Below the pieces are notes generated by a model. That model was not told the origin of the DNA and did not search any database. It saw nothing but the letters and a program-made list of their open reading frames with translations. The position numbers were made by a program, and so were the translations under genes. Positions 1 through 9,389 of a stretch of DNA of 64,000 bases are shown here, one piece after another. Position 1 is the stretch's first letter; each line of letters starts with the position of its first letter. This stretch comes from Penium margaritaceum (Eukaryota > Streptophyta > Zygnematophyceae > Desmidiales > Peniaceae), in assembly GCA_023375785.1 (NCBI GenBank), contig SZWC01001186.1:98562-162561 (forward strand), in the 5' to 3' direction.

Positions 1-44
1 ACCACCACCACCACCACCACCACCACTACCGCCAACACCACCAT
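1..44. repeat. (ACC)n microsatellite at the window edge
   Basis: The first ~28 bases are an uninterrupted ACC/CCA trinucleotide run that decays into imperfect copies by about position 44. It probably continues left of the window. No gene can be tied to it. Confidence 0.9.
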
Positions 45-681
45 GGAAGCATAGAAGCACAGCAGCACAGCGCACCTGCTCCACCTGCACACGCGATGCA
101 CCCAACATCAGGACACGGAAGAACTCAGACATTGCGACGAGCGTGCAAGGCAACAACTCGCTGTAAAGGGAAAGAAAGCGGACCAGCAGCACACCTGTCC
201 ATTTACCTTCCCACACGCTTTGGCCCATGCGCTTCAGCCGTCGCCCTGGACTAGAGTTTTTGCGTCGCTTGGCCAAGCGACTTAAAACCTTTAATCTGAA
301 TTTTTTCAGTCACTTTGCAAAGCGACTTTTAATCTCACCCTTTGGCCCACACGTTTCTGCCCACGGCCCGGCCAGCCATGACATCCTCACTGCCTATGCT
401 GTGCACTGCAGCCACCCATGCAAGAGCAGCCACGCTGAACAGCCTTGCACCAGAGTTCCTCAGGCAGAACCCCATGAGCGCACCGTGGCTGCATGTGCGC
501 CGTCTGCATACCCTGCTCCGCGTGCTGGTTTTTCACTCCTTTTCTGAAATGCTTGGCAAAAGTGCTTTGAAAGAATAAAGACGCTTCATTACTTCTCACA
601 ATTTTCTGAGAAACGTCTGAGAAACATCCGTCCGTACCACACCCTGTTTAGTGTGCGGCACCAGCGCTGCCGAAGTGCCGC
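45..681. other. Intergenic, no gene recognised
   Basis: Mixed-composition sequence. A short motif around AAGCGACTT(T)TAA occurs twice (about 275-290 and 320-335), once near TTGGCCAAGCGACTTAAAACC and once near TTGCAAAGCGACTTTTAATC. Short open frames exist on both strands, but none has a recognisable domain or a length above chance. I see nothing further. Confidence 0.5.
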
Positions 682-928
682 GTGGCAGCACTCATCCCAC
701 GTGGCAGCACTCATGCCACGTGGCAGCACTCATCCCACGTGGCAGCACTCATCCCACGTGGCAGCACTCATGCTACGTGGCAGCACTCGTGCCGCATGGC
801 AGCACTCGTGCCGCATGGCAGCACTCGTGCCACATGGCAGCACTCATGCCACGTGGCAGCATTCATGCCATGTGGCAGCACTCATGCCACGTGGCAGCAC
901 TCGTGCCGCGTGGCAGCACTCATGCCGC
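682..928. repeat. 19-bp minisatellite, array 1 (13 units), G-box palindrome at each junction
   Basis: Thirteen head-to-tail copies of a 19-bp unit close to GTGGCAGCACTCATGCCAC start at 682 and step exactly by 19 to 910. A degenerate 14th copy begins at 929. Variants are mostly ATC/ATG/GTG and CCAC/CCGC substitutions, with no length changes. Each unit begins GTGGCA and ends TGCCAC, so a single unit can fold as a 6-bp stem with a 7-base loop, and every unmutated junction makes the perfect palindrome TGCCACGTGGCA. Its core CACGTG is the plant G-box (bZIP/bHLH site). Because 19 is not a multiple of 3 and the unit has no stop in any phase, all three plus frames stay open across the array. The open frames are therefore not evidence of a gene. 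Confidence 0.95.
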
Positions 929-1405
929 GTGGCCAGTGATGTGAGAAGGCGTGCCTTACTCGCGAGAAAGGCGTCTAAGGCTTCAAGGCGTACTGCGCGC
1001 CTTCCAAGGAGCGCTTTCTTTCAGCTAGCGAGCAGGAAAAAAAGGAAAAAATCCGGAAAAAAACGTGCATATACAGCACGCTCTGGCGATTCGCGTAGGC
1101 CAGGACCCGTCGGTTAAAAAAATCTGTAGAATTTACAAAAAAAGAAAAAACAAGCAGGGAAAAAGGATCGACTCTCACCGTCCACGTGGAGCATCGCGCT
1201 GGCGAAGGCTCGATCGTAGCCGACAAAGCTAAACCATTCGACGTCAGAAACTCCGAACTCCGGACTAACGTAGACGGTAGTCGGCGTTAGTCGTGGGCTC
1301 TGTTTGAGCGTCAAGGTGGCCGCCGCGACCCCTCTAGCGTTTAAAGAAAAGATGGGTGTTCGCGAGTAAAAGAGGCTCGCAGAAGTGAGCGACAATATTG
1401 TCGTC

Positions 1406-1440
1406 GGACTGTCGACCGAAGATCGTTCGGTTGACAGCCC
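1406..1440. repeat. Hairpin 1 of the spacer
   Basis: Left arm GGACTGTCGACCGAA (1406-1420), 5-base loop, right arm TTCGGTTGACAGCCC (1426-1440). The arms pair at 13 of 15 positions. Confidence 0.8.
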
Positions 1441-1522
1441 GTCGGCCTGTTTTTTTGGCTTCATCTATTCCCGTTGTCTATTTTGCGTAGAGAGAAAATG
1501 GCGAGTGGTTAGTGAAAAAAAA

Positions 1523-1577
1523 GGGCTGTCGGCCGAACAATGTTCAACTTTGTTTAACAAAGTTCGGCCGATAGCCC
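1523..1577. repeat. Hairpin 2 of the spacer
   Basis: Left arm GGGCTGTCGGCCGAAC (1523-1538) and right arm GTTCGGCCGATAGCCC (1562-1577) pair at 15 of 16 positions. The loop itself holds a nested perfect inverted repeat, AACTTTGTT / AACAAAGTT. A weaker third copy of the same core (GTCGGCCGAAC) lies near 1843-1865. Confidence 0.85.
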
Positions 1578-2259
1578 GACTACCTATCTTTCATTGTCTA
1601 TTTGCTGATGAAAAAAAACCGTCGTCTGGCTGCAGAAACGAAAAAGGTTGCTTTGTTTTTGCTGCAATGAGAGAAACACACCAATTGGCACCCGAATGTC
1701 GCACATGTATGCCGCGACGGCGCTGTCTACTTTTCAATCCGAGAGAAAAACAGTTGTTCGACCCTTTTCTATGTTAACTGTCTATTTTCTTAAGTGAATG
1801 CAGTTAGTAATCGCTAAAATTGAAAAAAAAGGTGTCGGACTAGTCGGCCGAACTTCGTTCAGTCGATGCAGAGCGCAGAGCGTGTTCAGCGCCCAGATTC
1901 CGCCAGTGGGGTCGTCCTCTCCCCCGCTCCCGCTTGTAGATAGTCACTTCGCAAAATCCAAGCGGCAGATATTTCTGTGGGATAGTCATCCAGAAACGAA
2001 CCCCAAGCCCCAGCCTGGAGTGTCCATGAAACGTACTTTTGAGCGTACGGGCCTGTGACAATTTTTATGATGAGTTTGCACATCGAATTCGGACTCCTCT
2101 TCCGACAGGGAGTGTCTCCATTTTTTTTTTGCAATTTTCAGAGCAGGTTTGAACCTAGATGGAGGAAGGCACGCCTTACTCACCAACAGGGCACGCCTTA
2201 AGGCGTAAGGCGCGCCTTAAGTACTAATACTTAAGGAGCGCGTACCAACATCACTGCGC

Positions 2260-2582
2260 GTGGCAGCACTCATGCCACGTGGCAGCACTCATGCCGCGTG
2301 GCAGCACTCATGCCACGTGGCAGCACTCATGCCACGTGGCAGCACTCATGCCACGTGGCAGCACTCATGCCACGTGGCAGCATTCATGCCACGTGGCAGC
2401 ACTCATGTCACGAGGCAGCACTCATGCCACGTGGAAGCACTCATGCCACGAGGCAGCACTCATGCCGCGTGGCAGCACTCATCCCACGTGGCAGCACTCA
2501 TGCCACGTGGCAGCATTCATGCCAAGTGGCAGCACTCATGCCACGAGGCAGCACTCATGCCACGTGGCAGCACTCATGCCGC
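2260..2582. repeat. 19-bp minisatellite, array 2 (17 units)
   Basis: Seventeen direct copies of the same 19-bp unit and orientation as array 1, starting at 2260 and stepping by 19 to 2564; a disrupted copy begins at 2583. Copies here are closer to the consensus than in array 1, and most junctions keep the TGCCACGTGGCA palindrome. A few carry CACGAGGCA, which removes the G-box core. Same orientation and phase-free openness as array 1. Confidence 0.95.
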
Positions 2583-3030
2583 GTGGCGGGCAGCGCTCAT
2601 GCTGTGGGCCGTGCTGGGCTGCCGAGCCGCAGAGCTTGGCGGTGCAGGCTGCGCCCACTACTGCACGGCGCAGCATCCGCCCCGCCACCAGCACGACACG
2701 ACAGCCACCATGGCTGCAACCCTGCACCCAATCGCACCCATTCCCCAACCCAACGAACGACAGCCGCACACACACGCCCTGGGGAACACAGACTGCGGCG
2801 ACGGGGGGAGGCAAGCACAGTCCGTCTGTCCGTGCACAGCAGCAGTGTTGTGAAAACCGCTCCAAGCCACAAACACCCTGATTCTCCTACTCACTCCATT
2901 TTGTGCATCTGGCCCGGTAGCCCCGTTCACTCACTCCGCCCTTGCTCGTTGACTCTCGTGGACTCCGATCTCCTTGACCTCCTTTACCCCCTCTTTCAGC
3001 GATGTTCATGACAGCGCCTCAGATTCAGAT
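2583..3030. other. GC-rich intergenic stretch
   Basis: GC-rich sequence following array 2. Open frames here are continuations of those running through the minisatellite and show no domain. Nothing further recognised. Confidence 0.4.
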
Positions 3031-3588
3031 TCACAGAGCACAGTAGAAGAAAAGAAAGCACAGGGAAAGAAAAGAAAGCACAGTAGAAGAGCACAGTAGA
3101 AAGAAAACAGAGCGCAGCAGGAATGCGTTACAGCCTAAGGAGCGGACCTGCTCTGTCGACACCACAACCGGTCCAACAGCCTGCTGCTGCGACAGCATAG
3201 TCGCCAGGTAGTGCAGCACCCATCCCGCCGCCAGGGCCACCAGCACCAGACCCAGCTGCTGCCTGTACTGCTGCAGCAGCGTCCGCACCGACGTCAGAAT
3301 GGTGGTCCGCGGCTGCGTGGTTGCCCATGCTTTGCTGGTGCTAGGCTTGGAGCGGGAGAAGAAAGAGCGCTTGAGGGAGGAGGGGATGGCGTAGAGGAAC
3401 GAAGTAAGGGAAGCAAGGGAAGTGGGGAGAGCAGCGCGGGAGGCTTTGGAGGACGACGGGGAGGGGGAGGAGGAGGATGGGTCTTCGTGGGAGGTGCCAA
3501 GGGACGTTGGCCCGATGGACGGTCCAGATCCCCAGAGTAGATTGGCTTCCTCGTCATCGCCGCACACGGACTCGTCTTCCCTCTTCAT
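3031..3588 (-). CDS. Hypothetical Ser-rich protein with one membrane segment (doubtful)
   Basis: A 185-residue open frame, not recognised as any family. Residues 1-20 are acidic, 35-55 are a Ser/Pro tract, 60-110 are Ser/Thr/basic, and 112-131 form a hydrophobic helix-like stretch (LGLVLVALAAGWVLHYLAT) that could be a membrane anchor. The last ~30 residues are hydrophobic only because they translate a purine-rich simple repeat (3040-3115: AAGAAAAGAAAGCACAG units), so the true coding end is probably near 3130; a GTAACG donor-like string occurs there on the minus strand. If real, it would be a tail-anchored-type protein. It could instead be chance coding in GC-rich DNA. The next open frame upstream (3604-4086, same strand) might be an earlier exon. 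Confidence 0.25.
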   Translation of the reverse strand: MKREDESVCGDDEEANLLWGSGPSIGPTSLGTSHEDPSSSSPSPSSSKASRAALPTSLASLTSFLYAIPSSLKRSFFSRSKPSTSKAWATTQPRTTILTSVRTLLQQYRQQLGLVLVALAAGWVLHYLATMLSQQQAVGPVVVSTEQVRSLGCNAFLLRSVFFLLCSSTVLSFLSLCFLFFYCAL

Positions 3589-3603
3589 GTCGCAAGCGGA
3601 AGG

Positions 3604-4086
3604 TTAGACCTTAGGCGTTTCGCAAAACGTGCGGGGGAGTGCAATCCTGCGTCGTCTCACTCTATTGCCACTGCTGCTGCTGCTGCTGCTGATGGTGCTG
3701 CCGTTGGTACCGTTGCTGACGCCGCCGCCGCCTTGGTCGCCGACGCCGTCGCTGCTGCTGTTCCTGCTGCGGTCGCTTCCCGTTGACTGTGCTCTTAGAG
3801 ATGGTGCCGGTGTCGGGTGGTGATGGTCGCACTCGTGTTGGTGCTGCTGCTGCTTCCCCGTCACCGCCGTCGGTGGTGCCGCCGAGCTAGACTCTCGCTC
3901 AGGCCCGCTGACATGCAGCTGCTGCTTCTGCACGTGCTCCTGCTCGTTGTGCTGCTCTTGCTTCTGCTTCTGCTTGGAGCACGAGTACGCATTGCCATCA
4001 GCGTGCTCGCACGAGTGCTGTGGAGTTGTCAGGTCTGCCGGCCTCCGCTGTCTTCTCGCGGTCCACAGCCGCAGCCGTTCTTCCAC
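3604..4086 (-). CDS. Hypothetical low-complexity protein (doubtful, possible upstream exon)
   Basis: A 160-residue open frame with a Lys/Gln/Glu/His-rich middle (about 38-95), a Ser/Gly/Asn tract (about 110-142) and a basic RVRRRR cluster near the end. Composition is driven by CTG/CAG and GCC trinucleotide runs, which also keep the opposite strand open, so coding is not proven. It ends 15 bases upstream of the start of the Ser-rich frame at 3588. One spliced gene covering both is possible, but no clean splice pair is visible. No family recognised. Confidence 0.18.
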   Translation of the reverse strand: MEERLRLWTARRQRRPADLTTPQHSCEHADGNAYSCSKQKQKQEQHNEQEHVQKQQLHVSGPERESSSAAPPTAVTGKQQQHQHECDHHHPTPAPSLRAQSTGSDRSRNSSSDGVGDQGGGGVSNGTNGSTISSSSSSSGNRVRRRRIALPRTFCETPKV

Positions 4087-5241
4087 GTGCTACGCATTGC
4101 CCCACTCCGACTCTCGGTCGTGGGGGGACGACGTGCGTCATGGCCAAGATAGACCAATGAGGGAACGCGGACATGGTCGAAGTGGCCATCGTGGGTTGTC
4201 AACTGTTTCGTTCTCTTCTGGCTGCCGAGAAGTGAAAAAATGTGCGGCTCGCTGACGTCACGAGTAGCGTACACAGACGTGAGCGAACATGTCAGATCGT
4301 GCAGTGAAAGATGAATCCGTAAGGAGGAACGGACAAGTGCCAGCTTGCTGCCGGCGGAACAGCAGAGTTCACATATGACAAAAACCTACACGCTCCCTGT
4401 TTCCGCTGTCGCTGTCATGGCTTGGAGAGGTGGTTCCACGCAGATTTCACAACTTGAAACTTTTGGAAACCAACGAGGGTTGACTGCTGCACAGTGGCAG
4501 TCAGGGCGCTTTCATAGCGCTTTAAACTTTTCAATTTCAAATTTAGCTCCATCGTCATGCGATTCGAGAAAAGAGTGGATAATTGCACTCATTCCCCCGT
4601 CCACATGTTTCAAGGGAATGCAGTTGCGATCTGAGGATGCCTCTTCACTATCTTCGTAGTCGAGTGCTGATACTTTTTCCTTAAGATTTTTAACCTCAAT
4701 TCATCACTGCCAAAACAATGACTCTTGGATGCGTTCTGTTGCTCGAGAACAAAAGCACTCCACATCAACAGCCAACTGGCCAGCGTCGAATGAAAAATAA
4801 AAAGGAGGTTGCACAGCCCCTTACACATTATACTGTCGCTCATATTCGTTCATTTTATCATTATGTTTTTGGTGCCATTCATACCCACCCAAAATGGGTC
4901 GTTTTTGAATTAATATAGGGGTTGTCTAAGGGTCTTCTCTTAGTATATTGGGCTTCTCATATTCGCCCACTGTGCATAGTCCCAACCAGAAAACACCATT
5001 ACGCAACTTCGGATGTTCGACGTTGTCACTTCAAAACGCGAAGCTGACAACTTCGGATAACCGTCACATGGATCGAGCATCTGAAGCGTTAAACAAAGTG
5101 TGCAACGCGTGACCGAAGCACCTCACTCCCCACACTTCACACAGGTACAACACCGATGTCGCTTGGCTTCGGTGTTGCCCAGTGAGCTACAAGGTGCTTG
5201 GCAGAGAGTTACTGGTACTCGTCTAGGACCATTCTGCCGCC
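4087..5241. other. Intergenic / 5' flank of the pogo-like element
   Basis: No recognisable gene. The sequence turns AT-richer around 4500-4950. The motif AACTTCGGAT occurs twice near 5007-5060, just left of the transposase start, and may belong to the element's non-coding end. I could not find a matching terminal inverted repeat downstream of 15225. Confidence 0.4.
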
Positions 5242-6054
5242 ATGAAGTCCTTACTAGACTTCAACCTGAGACGCCTCAATCGTGAGGAGGCCGCCGTTCA
5301 ACGTGGTCACCAATTCGACCTACACAAGGTCCAGCACCCAAAGCCTTGCAATATCTCTAAGAAGCGGCCCGTGGGTCGGCCACCTAAGAATCTTGAGCGG
5401 CTACTTCTGGCCGTTGTTGACCTCGACAACACGCCTGCCATGGTTACACCCACTCTGAGGGCCCGTCAACTTGTCCCACCGACTCTATTTCCTGCCGAAA
5501 ATGACTCACCCATGGACGGCCATGAATTCGCGCAAAACCAACGGGGTGCCTACGTCAATTGGCTGGGAGATGGCCATCTCCTGCGGATCCATGGCGCGGT
5601 GCTTCTGGTGGCAATGCGTTCCAGGCATGCAAGCTCCTCACGAGCTATACCGGGAACCTGGTGGGCGATGCGTGTATGAACAACCTAGTCCGTGAACGGT
5701 CCGCGGCTGGTACGAGGCCGACTCCACCACCTTGCAATCCAAGTTTAGCACCTTCTTGATGCATGTAGAAGAAATCAAGGTGCAAGGGCCAACCGCGCAT
5801 TATACTCATGGATGCACAGGCCGTCCCAGTTTCCTTGACCGTCACACTGACTTTGCAGATATCATCATCAACGTCATCTCGAACATGCGTGCAGCTGGCA
5901 TGATCATGAATTCAGCCATCCTTCGTGGCATCCTACACGTCCTCACCCTCAAGCACCAGCCGGAGGAGCTCCCATCCAATGATGGTTCCATGACGTTCTC
6001 TCGGTCGTGGACACGAGAGTTCATCCTGAACCGCATGAAGTGGTCCTACCTGTG
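5242..6054 (+). pseudogene. Pogo-like (DDE_1) transposase, N-terminal part
   Basis: Begins MKSLLDFNLRRLNREEA. Residues 40-49, KKRPVGRPPK, are an AT-hook-type DNA-binding motif. They are followed by a segment of the type seen before the DDE domain in plant/fungal pogo-like transposases (RGAYVNWLGDGH). The later part (FADIIINVISNMRAAGMIMNSAILRGIL and TREFILNRMKWSYLC) is the helix-turn-helix/linker region that precedes the catalytic core in this family. The reading frame changes at least twice between about 5600 and 5740, so this copy is inactive or spliced; decay is more likely. The gene is cut at 6054 by a copia element, and the rest resumes after the right target duplication: SYLC is followed by GTTVAQKLPPGWEEL, as expected for the family. 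Confidence 0.75.
6050..6054. repeat. Target-site duplication CTGTG, left copy
   Basis: CTGTG immediately precedes the left LTR (6055). The identical CTGTG immediately follows the right LTR (13925-13929). Five bases is the usual target duplication of Ty1/copia elements. Confidence 0.93.
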
Positions 6055-6699
6055 TAAGAAGATGCATAGAAGCTTCCTAGCCACACTCTCGTTGACCAGG
6101 CGTCAGTGCCTAATCAAACGGTGACGACAGTCACAAGTTGTGCACGTAACGGCAAGGGTTTGGCTAGGGGACACAAGGCAAAGTGTCTGAATGCTTCATA
6201 AGCATTTGCAGAGAGGGATAACAAATGACAGGTCCATGGCATAAATACCTGCCGTGGCGCACAACGGGTGTCGCATGCGGCGGTCCAAGAGTTGTCCTAA
6301 AACAGGCCCAAAACCACTGTTCTGGACGTAACTCTGCGCACACATGTCATAATGTTGCGCCGTCTAAACCTAGACATGCAAAATCTCGAAGCAGACGCTA
6401 CAACTGGTCACACGCACAAGGCCAGCATCAATCTGTGGAAGGACAATGCAAAACATGCAAATATGCCTGAAGAGCTTGTCCACCGAGAAAACTCTAGCGT
6501 CTGCAGGAAAACTGCAGAGTACCCCAGTAAGCACCCGGGACGTCATGGCAGCCGCGTGGTGGATGCTGGCGGGTGAATCCACTAACCATCAGTGCTCCGG
6601 CGCCAGCTGGGTCCGCATCAGGGATCTGCACAGGCATGGACACGGCCGAGTGGTCACAGTAAGCTGTACAAACGGACGGAAACAGCTCACATCACAACA
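6055..6699 (-). repeat. Copia LTR, left copy (3' LTR of the minus-strand element)
   Basis: Near-identical to 13280-13924 along its whole length. The outer end abuts CTGTG and the inner end abuts the polypurine tract. Confidence 0.93.
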
Positions 6700-6711
6700 C
6701 TCCCCCATGAC
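6700..6711 (-). other. Polypurine tract of the copia element
   Basis: On the minus strand TCATGGGGGAG directly precedes the 3' LTR start TGTTGTG, the expected position of the plus-strand primer. Confidence 0.75.
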
Positions 6712-6799
6712 CCGATGGTACGCATGTCCATACGCGTGCAGAACTGACACATGTGCACAACTAGATGTACAACAGTCCATGCTCACACACCCCACTCTC

Positions 6800-7290
6800 A
6801 GCCACTCTCAGGCAAGAGGCGTAGCCCGACAGAACGAATGGCCACCATGAACTTTCCACGCGCAAGCGCCTTGGTCAAGAAGTCAGCCCGCTGCATGTCC
6901 GTGCCGACCGAGATGACAGAGATCACCTGTCTCTCCACAAGATCACGCACAAAGTGATGCTCAACAGCAATGTGCTTCATGCGTGCATGAAACACACCAG
7001 AGTTTTCTGCGATGGCAAGAGCACTCTGGTTGTCACAACGCAGAACAATGCAGGGCAAAGATTGATGCAACTCACAAAACAGACGTTGCAGCCACACCGC
7101 CTGAGCAGCCCTAGCCCCCAGAGCAACATACTCAGCCTCTGATGAGCTACGTGCGATACAACCCTGCTTGCCACTGCGCCACGACACAGCGGTGCCACCA
7201 AGCAGGAATACGTAGTCTGTCCGGCTGCGCCCATAAGGACTCCACGCCCAGTCGCTGTCTGTGTAGCCGTCGACTACTACCAAACACTAC
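6800..7290 (-). pseudogene. Copia RNase H domain
   Basis: Reads GYTDSDWAWSPYGRSRTDYVF, SSSEAEYVAL, HFVRDLVERQ and ADFLTKAL, the ordered signature of the Ty1/copia RNase H. It lies last in the polyprotein, next to the polypurine tract, as expected. Confidence 0.88.
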
Positions 7291-8480
7291 CGTCAAAAGT
7301 AGAGTCCGAGGCACGGTGTGGACACCACGTACCGCACCACTCGCACAGCAACATGAAGGGCTCTCGCCCGAGGACACTATGAAAACTGTGCAAGGAGGTT
7401 GACGGTAAAGGTAATGTCGGGTCGTGTGGTAGTGGCCAAGTACATCAAGGAGCCGATCAGGCGCAAGTACAGGGTCACCTCCATTGTCTCCCCCAGGTCT
7501 GGGGGATCATCCACCTTCATAGCATCCTACTTGTCGGGTGTGATGGGGGTGGAGGCTGTAGGATCTGCACCCAAGAGGTCAGCAAACCGCTCCCCCACAA
7601 CATGGGCGTAACGGGCCTGGTGTAACAAGGGTGTCCGTCGCTGGCGATCACGCACGATCTCCATCCCGAGAAAAACACAGCTGCAGGACCAAGGTCCTTC
7701 ATCCTGTAGGTAGCCTGGAGAACTGCCTTGGCCTCCTCCACGGCCTCCATAGAAGGAGACGCAATCGGGAGGTCGTCCACGTAAACCAGGATGGCAGTGA
7801 AGCTGACAGCTGTCCGTCTGAGAAAGAGGGACGGGTTAGCATCACTCTGTACGTAACCGGCACGTGTCAATGTACCAGTGATCTCCAAGTTCCAATACCT
7901 GGGTGACTGTTTCAGGCCATGTAAGGCCCTGCGCAAGCGCCAGACCTTGTCACCGACCTCGAACCCAGGTGGCTAGACCATGTAGATATCCTCCTCTAAG
8001 GTGCCATGGGGGAACGCGTTGTTCACGTCCATCTGGTGCAGCTCCCAGTCGTGGTGAGCAACAACCCTGAACAGAGCGCGAGCCGTGGTCATGCGGCCAA
8101 CCGTTGCAAAGGTGTCAGTGAAATCCACTCCCTCAACCTGCGAGAACCCCTTGGCCGTCAGTGATCCAGTGTGCCATCAGGCTTCACCTTCTTGCAAAAG
8201 ACCCACTTGGCCTGTACAGCCCTCCGCCCAAGTGCGAGGTCGAGAAGCTCATAGACACCGTGCTCACGGATGTCTCTCAGCTCATCCTCACAAGCAGCAC
8301 GCCACAGGTCTACATCGTGAGCTGAAAGTGCCTCCTTCAATGTGCCTGGATCAGGCATCGTCGAGGGAGCTCTCCGGGTGGCTAAGACACACGCCTCCAG
8401 ACTCGGTCTGACCGTGACAAGGCCGGCTGCGGCGTCGCAAGCGACCAAGAACTCTGGAGAAACCAAGTTGTGGCCGACAT
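7290..8480 (-). pseudogene. Copia reverse transcriptase domain
   Basis: The N-terminal part carries EALSAHDVDLWRAACEDEL and AVQAKWVFCKKVKPDGT. The catalytic part carries ALHGLKQSPRYWN and ILVYVDDLPIAS, with the YVDD active-site box, then MKDLG. Order and spacing fit the copia family. Part of a broken polyprotein. Confidence 0.88.
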
Positions 8481-8699
8481 GACATGCTGGGTGAATCTAG
8501 GTGTAGTCTGCCTGGACACTCAGGCCAAGGGCCTTCGTGCCGGGCTCGCCACTTTGAACATTACGAGTCGGCCGTTTGGGCACAGGGTCCGTTGAGCTCT
8601 AGAGGGCAATGGTCGCAGGCGACCGCCAGGCTCGCGGGAGTACCTCGACGCAGCGCTTGCCTCAGGCTGCGGGGAAGGCTGTTGTGCCATAGTCGTAGG

Positions 8700-9000
8700 A
8701 GGCATGGGTGGATACAAGGGAGTGGGTGTGACGGAGAGGATTGACACTAGTAAGGGGTTAGGTGTACCAGAGGGGACCGGCACTGGCACCAGTACGGGAT
8801 CGGGTGTGCCAGAAGGGTCTGACACCGACACAGGGTCAGGTGTGCCAGAGGGAACTGACGCTTGTACGGGATCAGGTGTGTCAGAGGGAACTGGAGCCCG
8901 CACGAGATCCGATGTAGAACAAGGAAGTGGCACAGGATTGGGTGTGTCGGACGGTACGGATGAGGCTACTGGACCCACAGCCACGATGGCCGGATCGTCG
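8700..9000 (-). repeat. In-protein tandem repeat between integrase and reverse transcriptase
   Basis: The segment linking integrase to reverse transcriptase contains about six degenerate 42-48 bp units encoding PSGTPDPV-like octapeptides (VPSDTPDPVQASVPSGTPDP and relatives). A Pro/Ser-rich linker is usual at this place in copia polyproteins; expansion as a tandem repeat is less usual. Confidence 0.75.
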
Positions 9001-9389
9001 GCAGCCGGAGACCGGTCAGTAGGTGAGGAAGCCCGGCCGAACCCATCCACAGGACTAGTCTCCCCCATCCGTTGGGAAGCCACATAGGTAGGAACGTGGT
9101 CGGCGGCCAGTGACAAAATGTTGGACAAGTCGCGGTAGGTGTGAGTCTCAAAGAAGAGAGCATCTCGAGACTCGACAATGCAATGGCAAGCAGGGTCCCA
9201 AAACCGCCAGGCCTTCGACTGGGGGAGATGCCGAGGAAGGCACACATGCGTCCCCGAGGTGAGACCTTAGAACCCTGCTGGTCCTCGGTGTACCAGACAC
9301 AAGCGAGAGACCCCCAAATGCGAGTGAGACGGAGATCAGCGCGATGGCCGAACCACAGCTCATACGGCGTGACATGGTCTGGAAGCGGA

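Larger units (their letters stand above)
929..2259. other. Spacer between the two minisatellite arrays, with hairpin modules
   Basis: The edges resemble one another. Just after array 1 (about 945-1000) and just before array 2 (about 2165-2220) there are related strings built on GCGTGCCTTACTC / GCACGCCTTACTC and AAGGCG. Between them (about 1390-1870) is a degenerate series of modules, each with a TCGGCCGAAC-type inverted repeat followed by a T/A-rich segment containing TTGTCTATTTT. The palindrome GACAATATTGTC lies at 1391-1402. No coding region is convincing. Confidence 0.55.

Noticed and set aside
651-1117. Overlapping open frames of up to 154 residues with a repeated peptide (HSCHVAALMPRGST)
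   Set aside because: They are the three phases of the 19-bp minisatellite, which has no stop in any plus frame; the peptide simply cycles through the phases.
682-2582. CRISPR array
   Set aside because: Repeats are contiguous with no unique spacers between them, and the sequence is eukaryotic.
2260-3011. Open frames of 197-237 residues
   Set aside because: Same cause as in array 1; beyond the repeat they run through GC-rich DNA with no domain.
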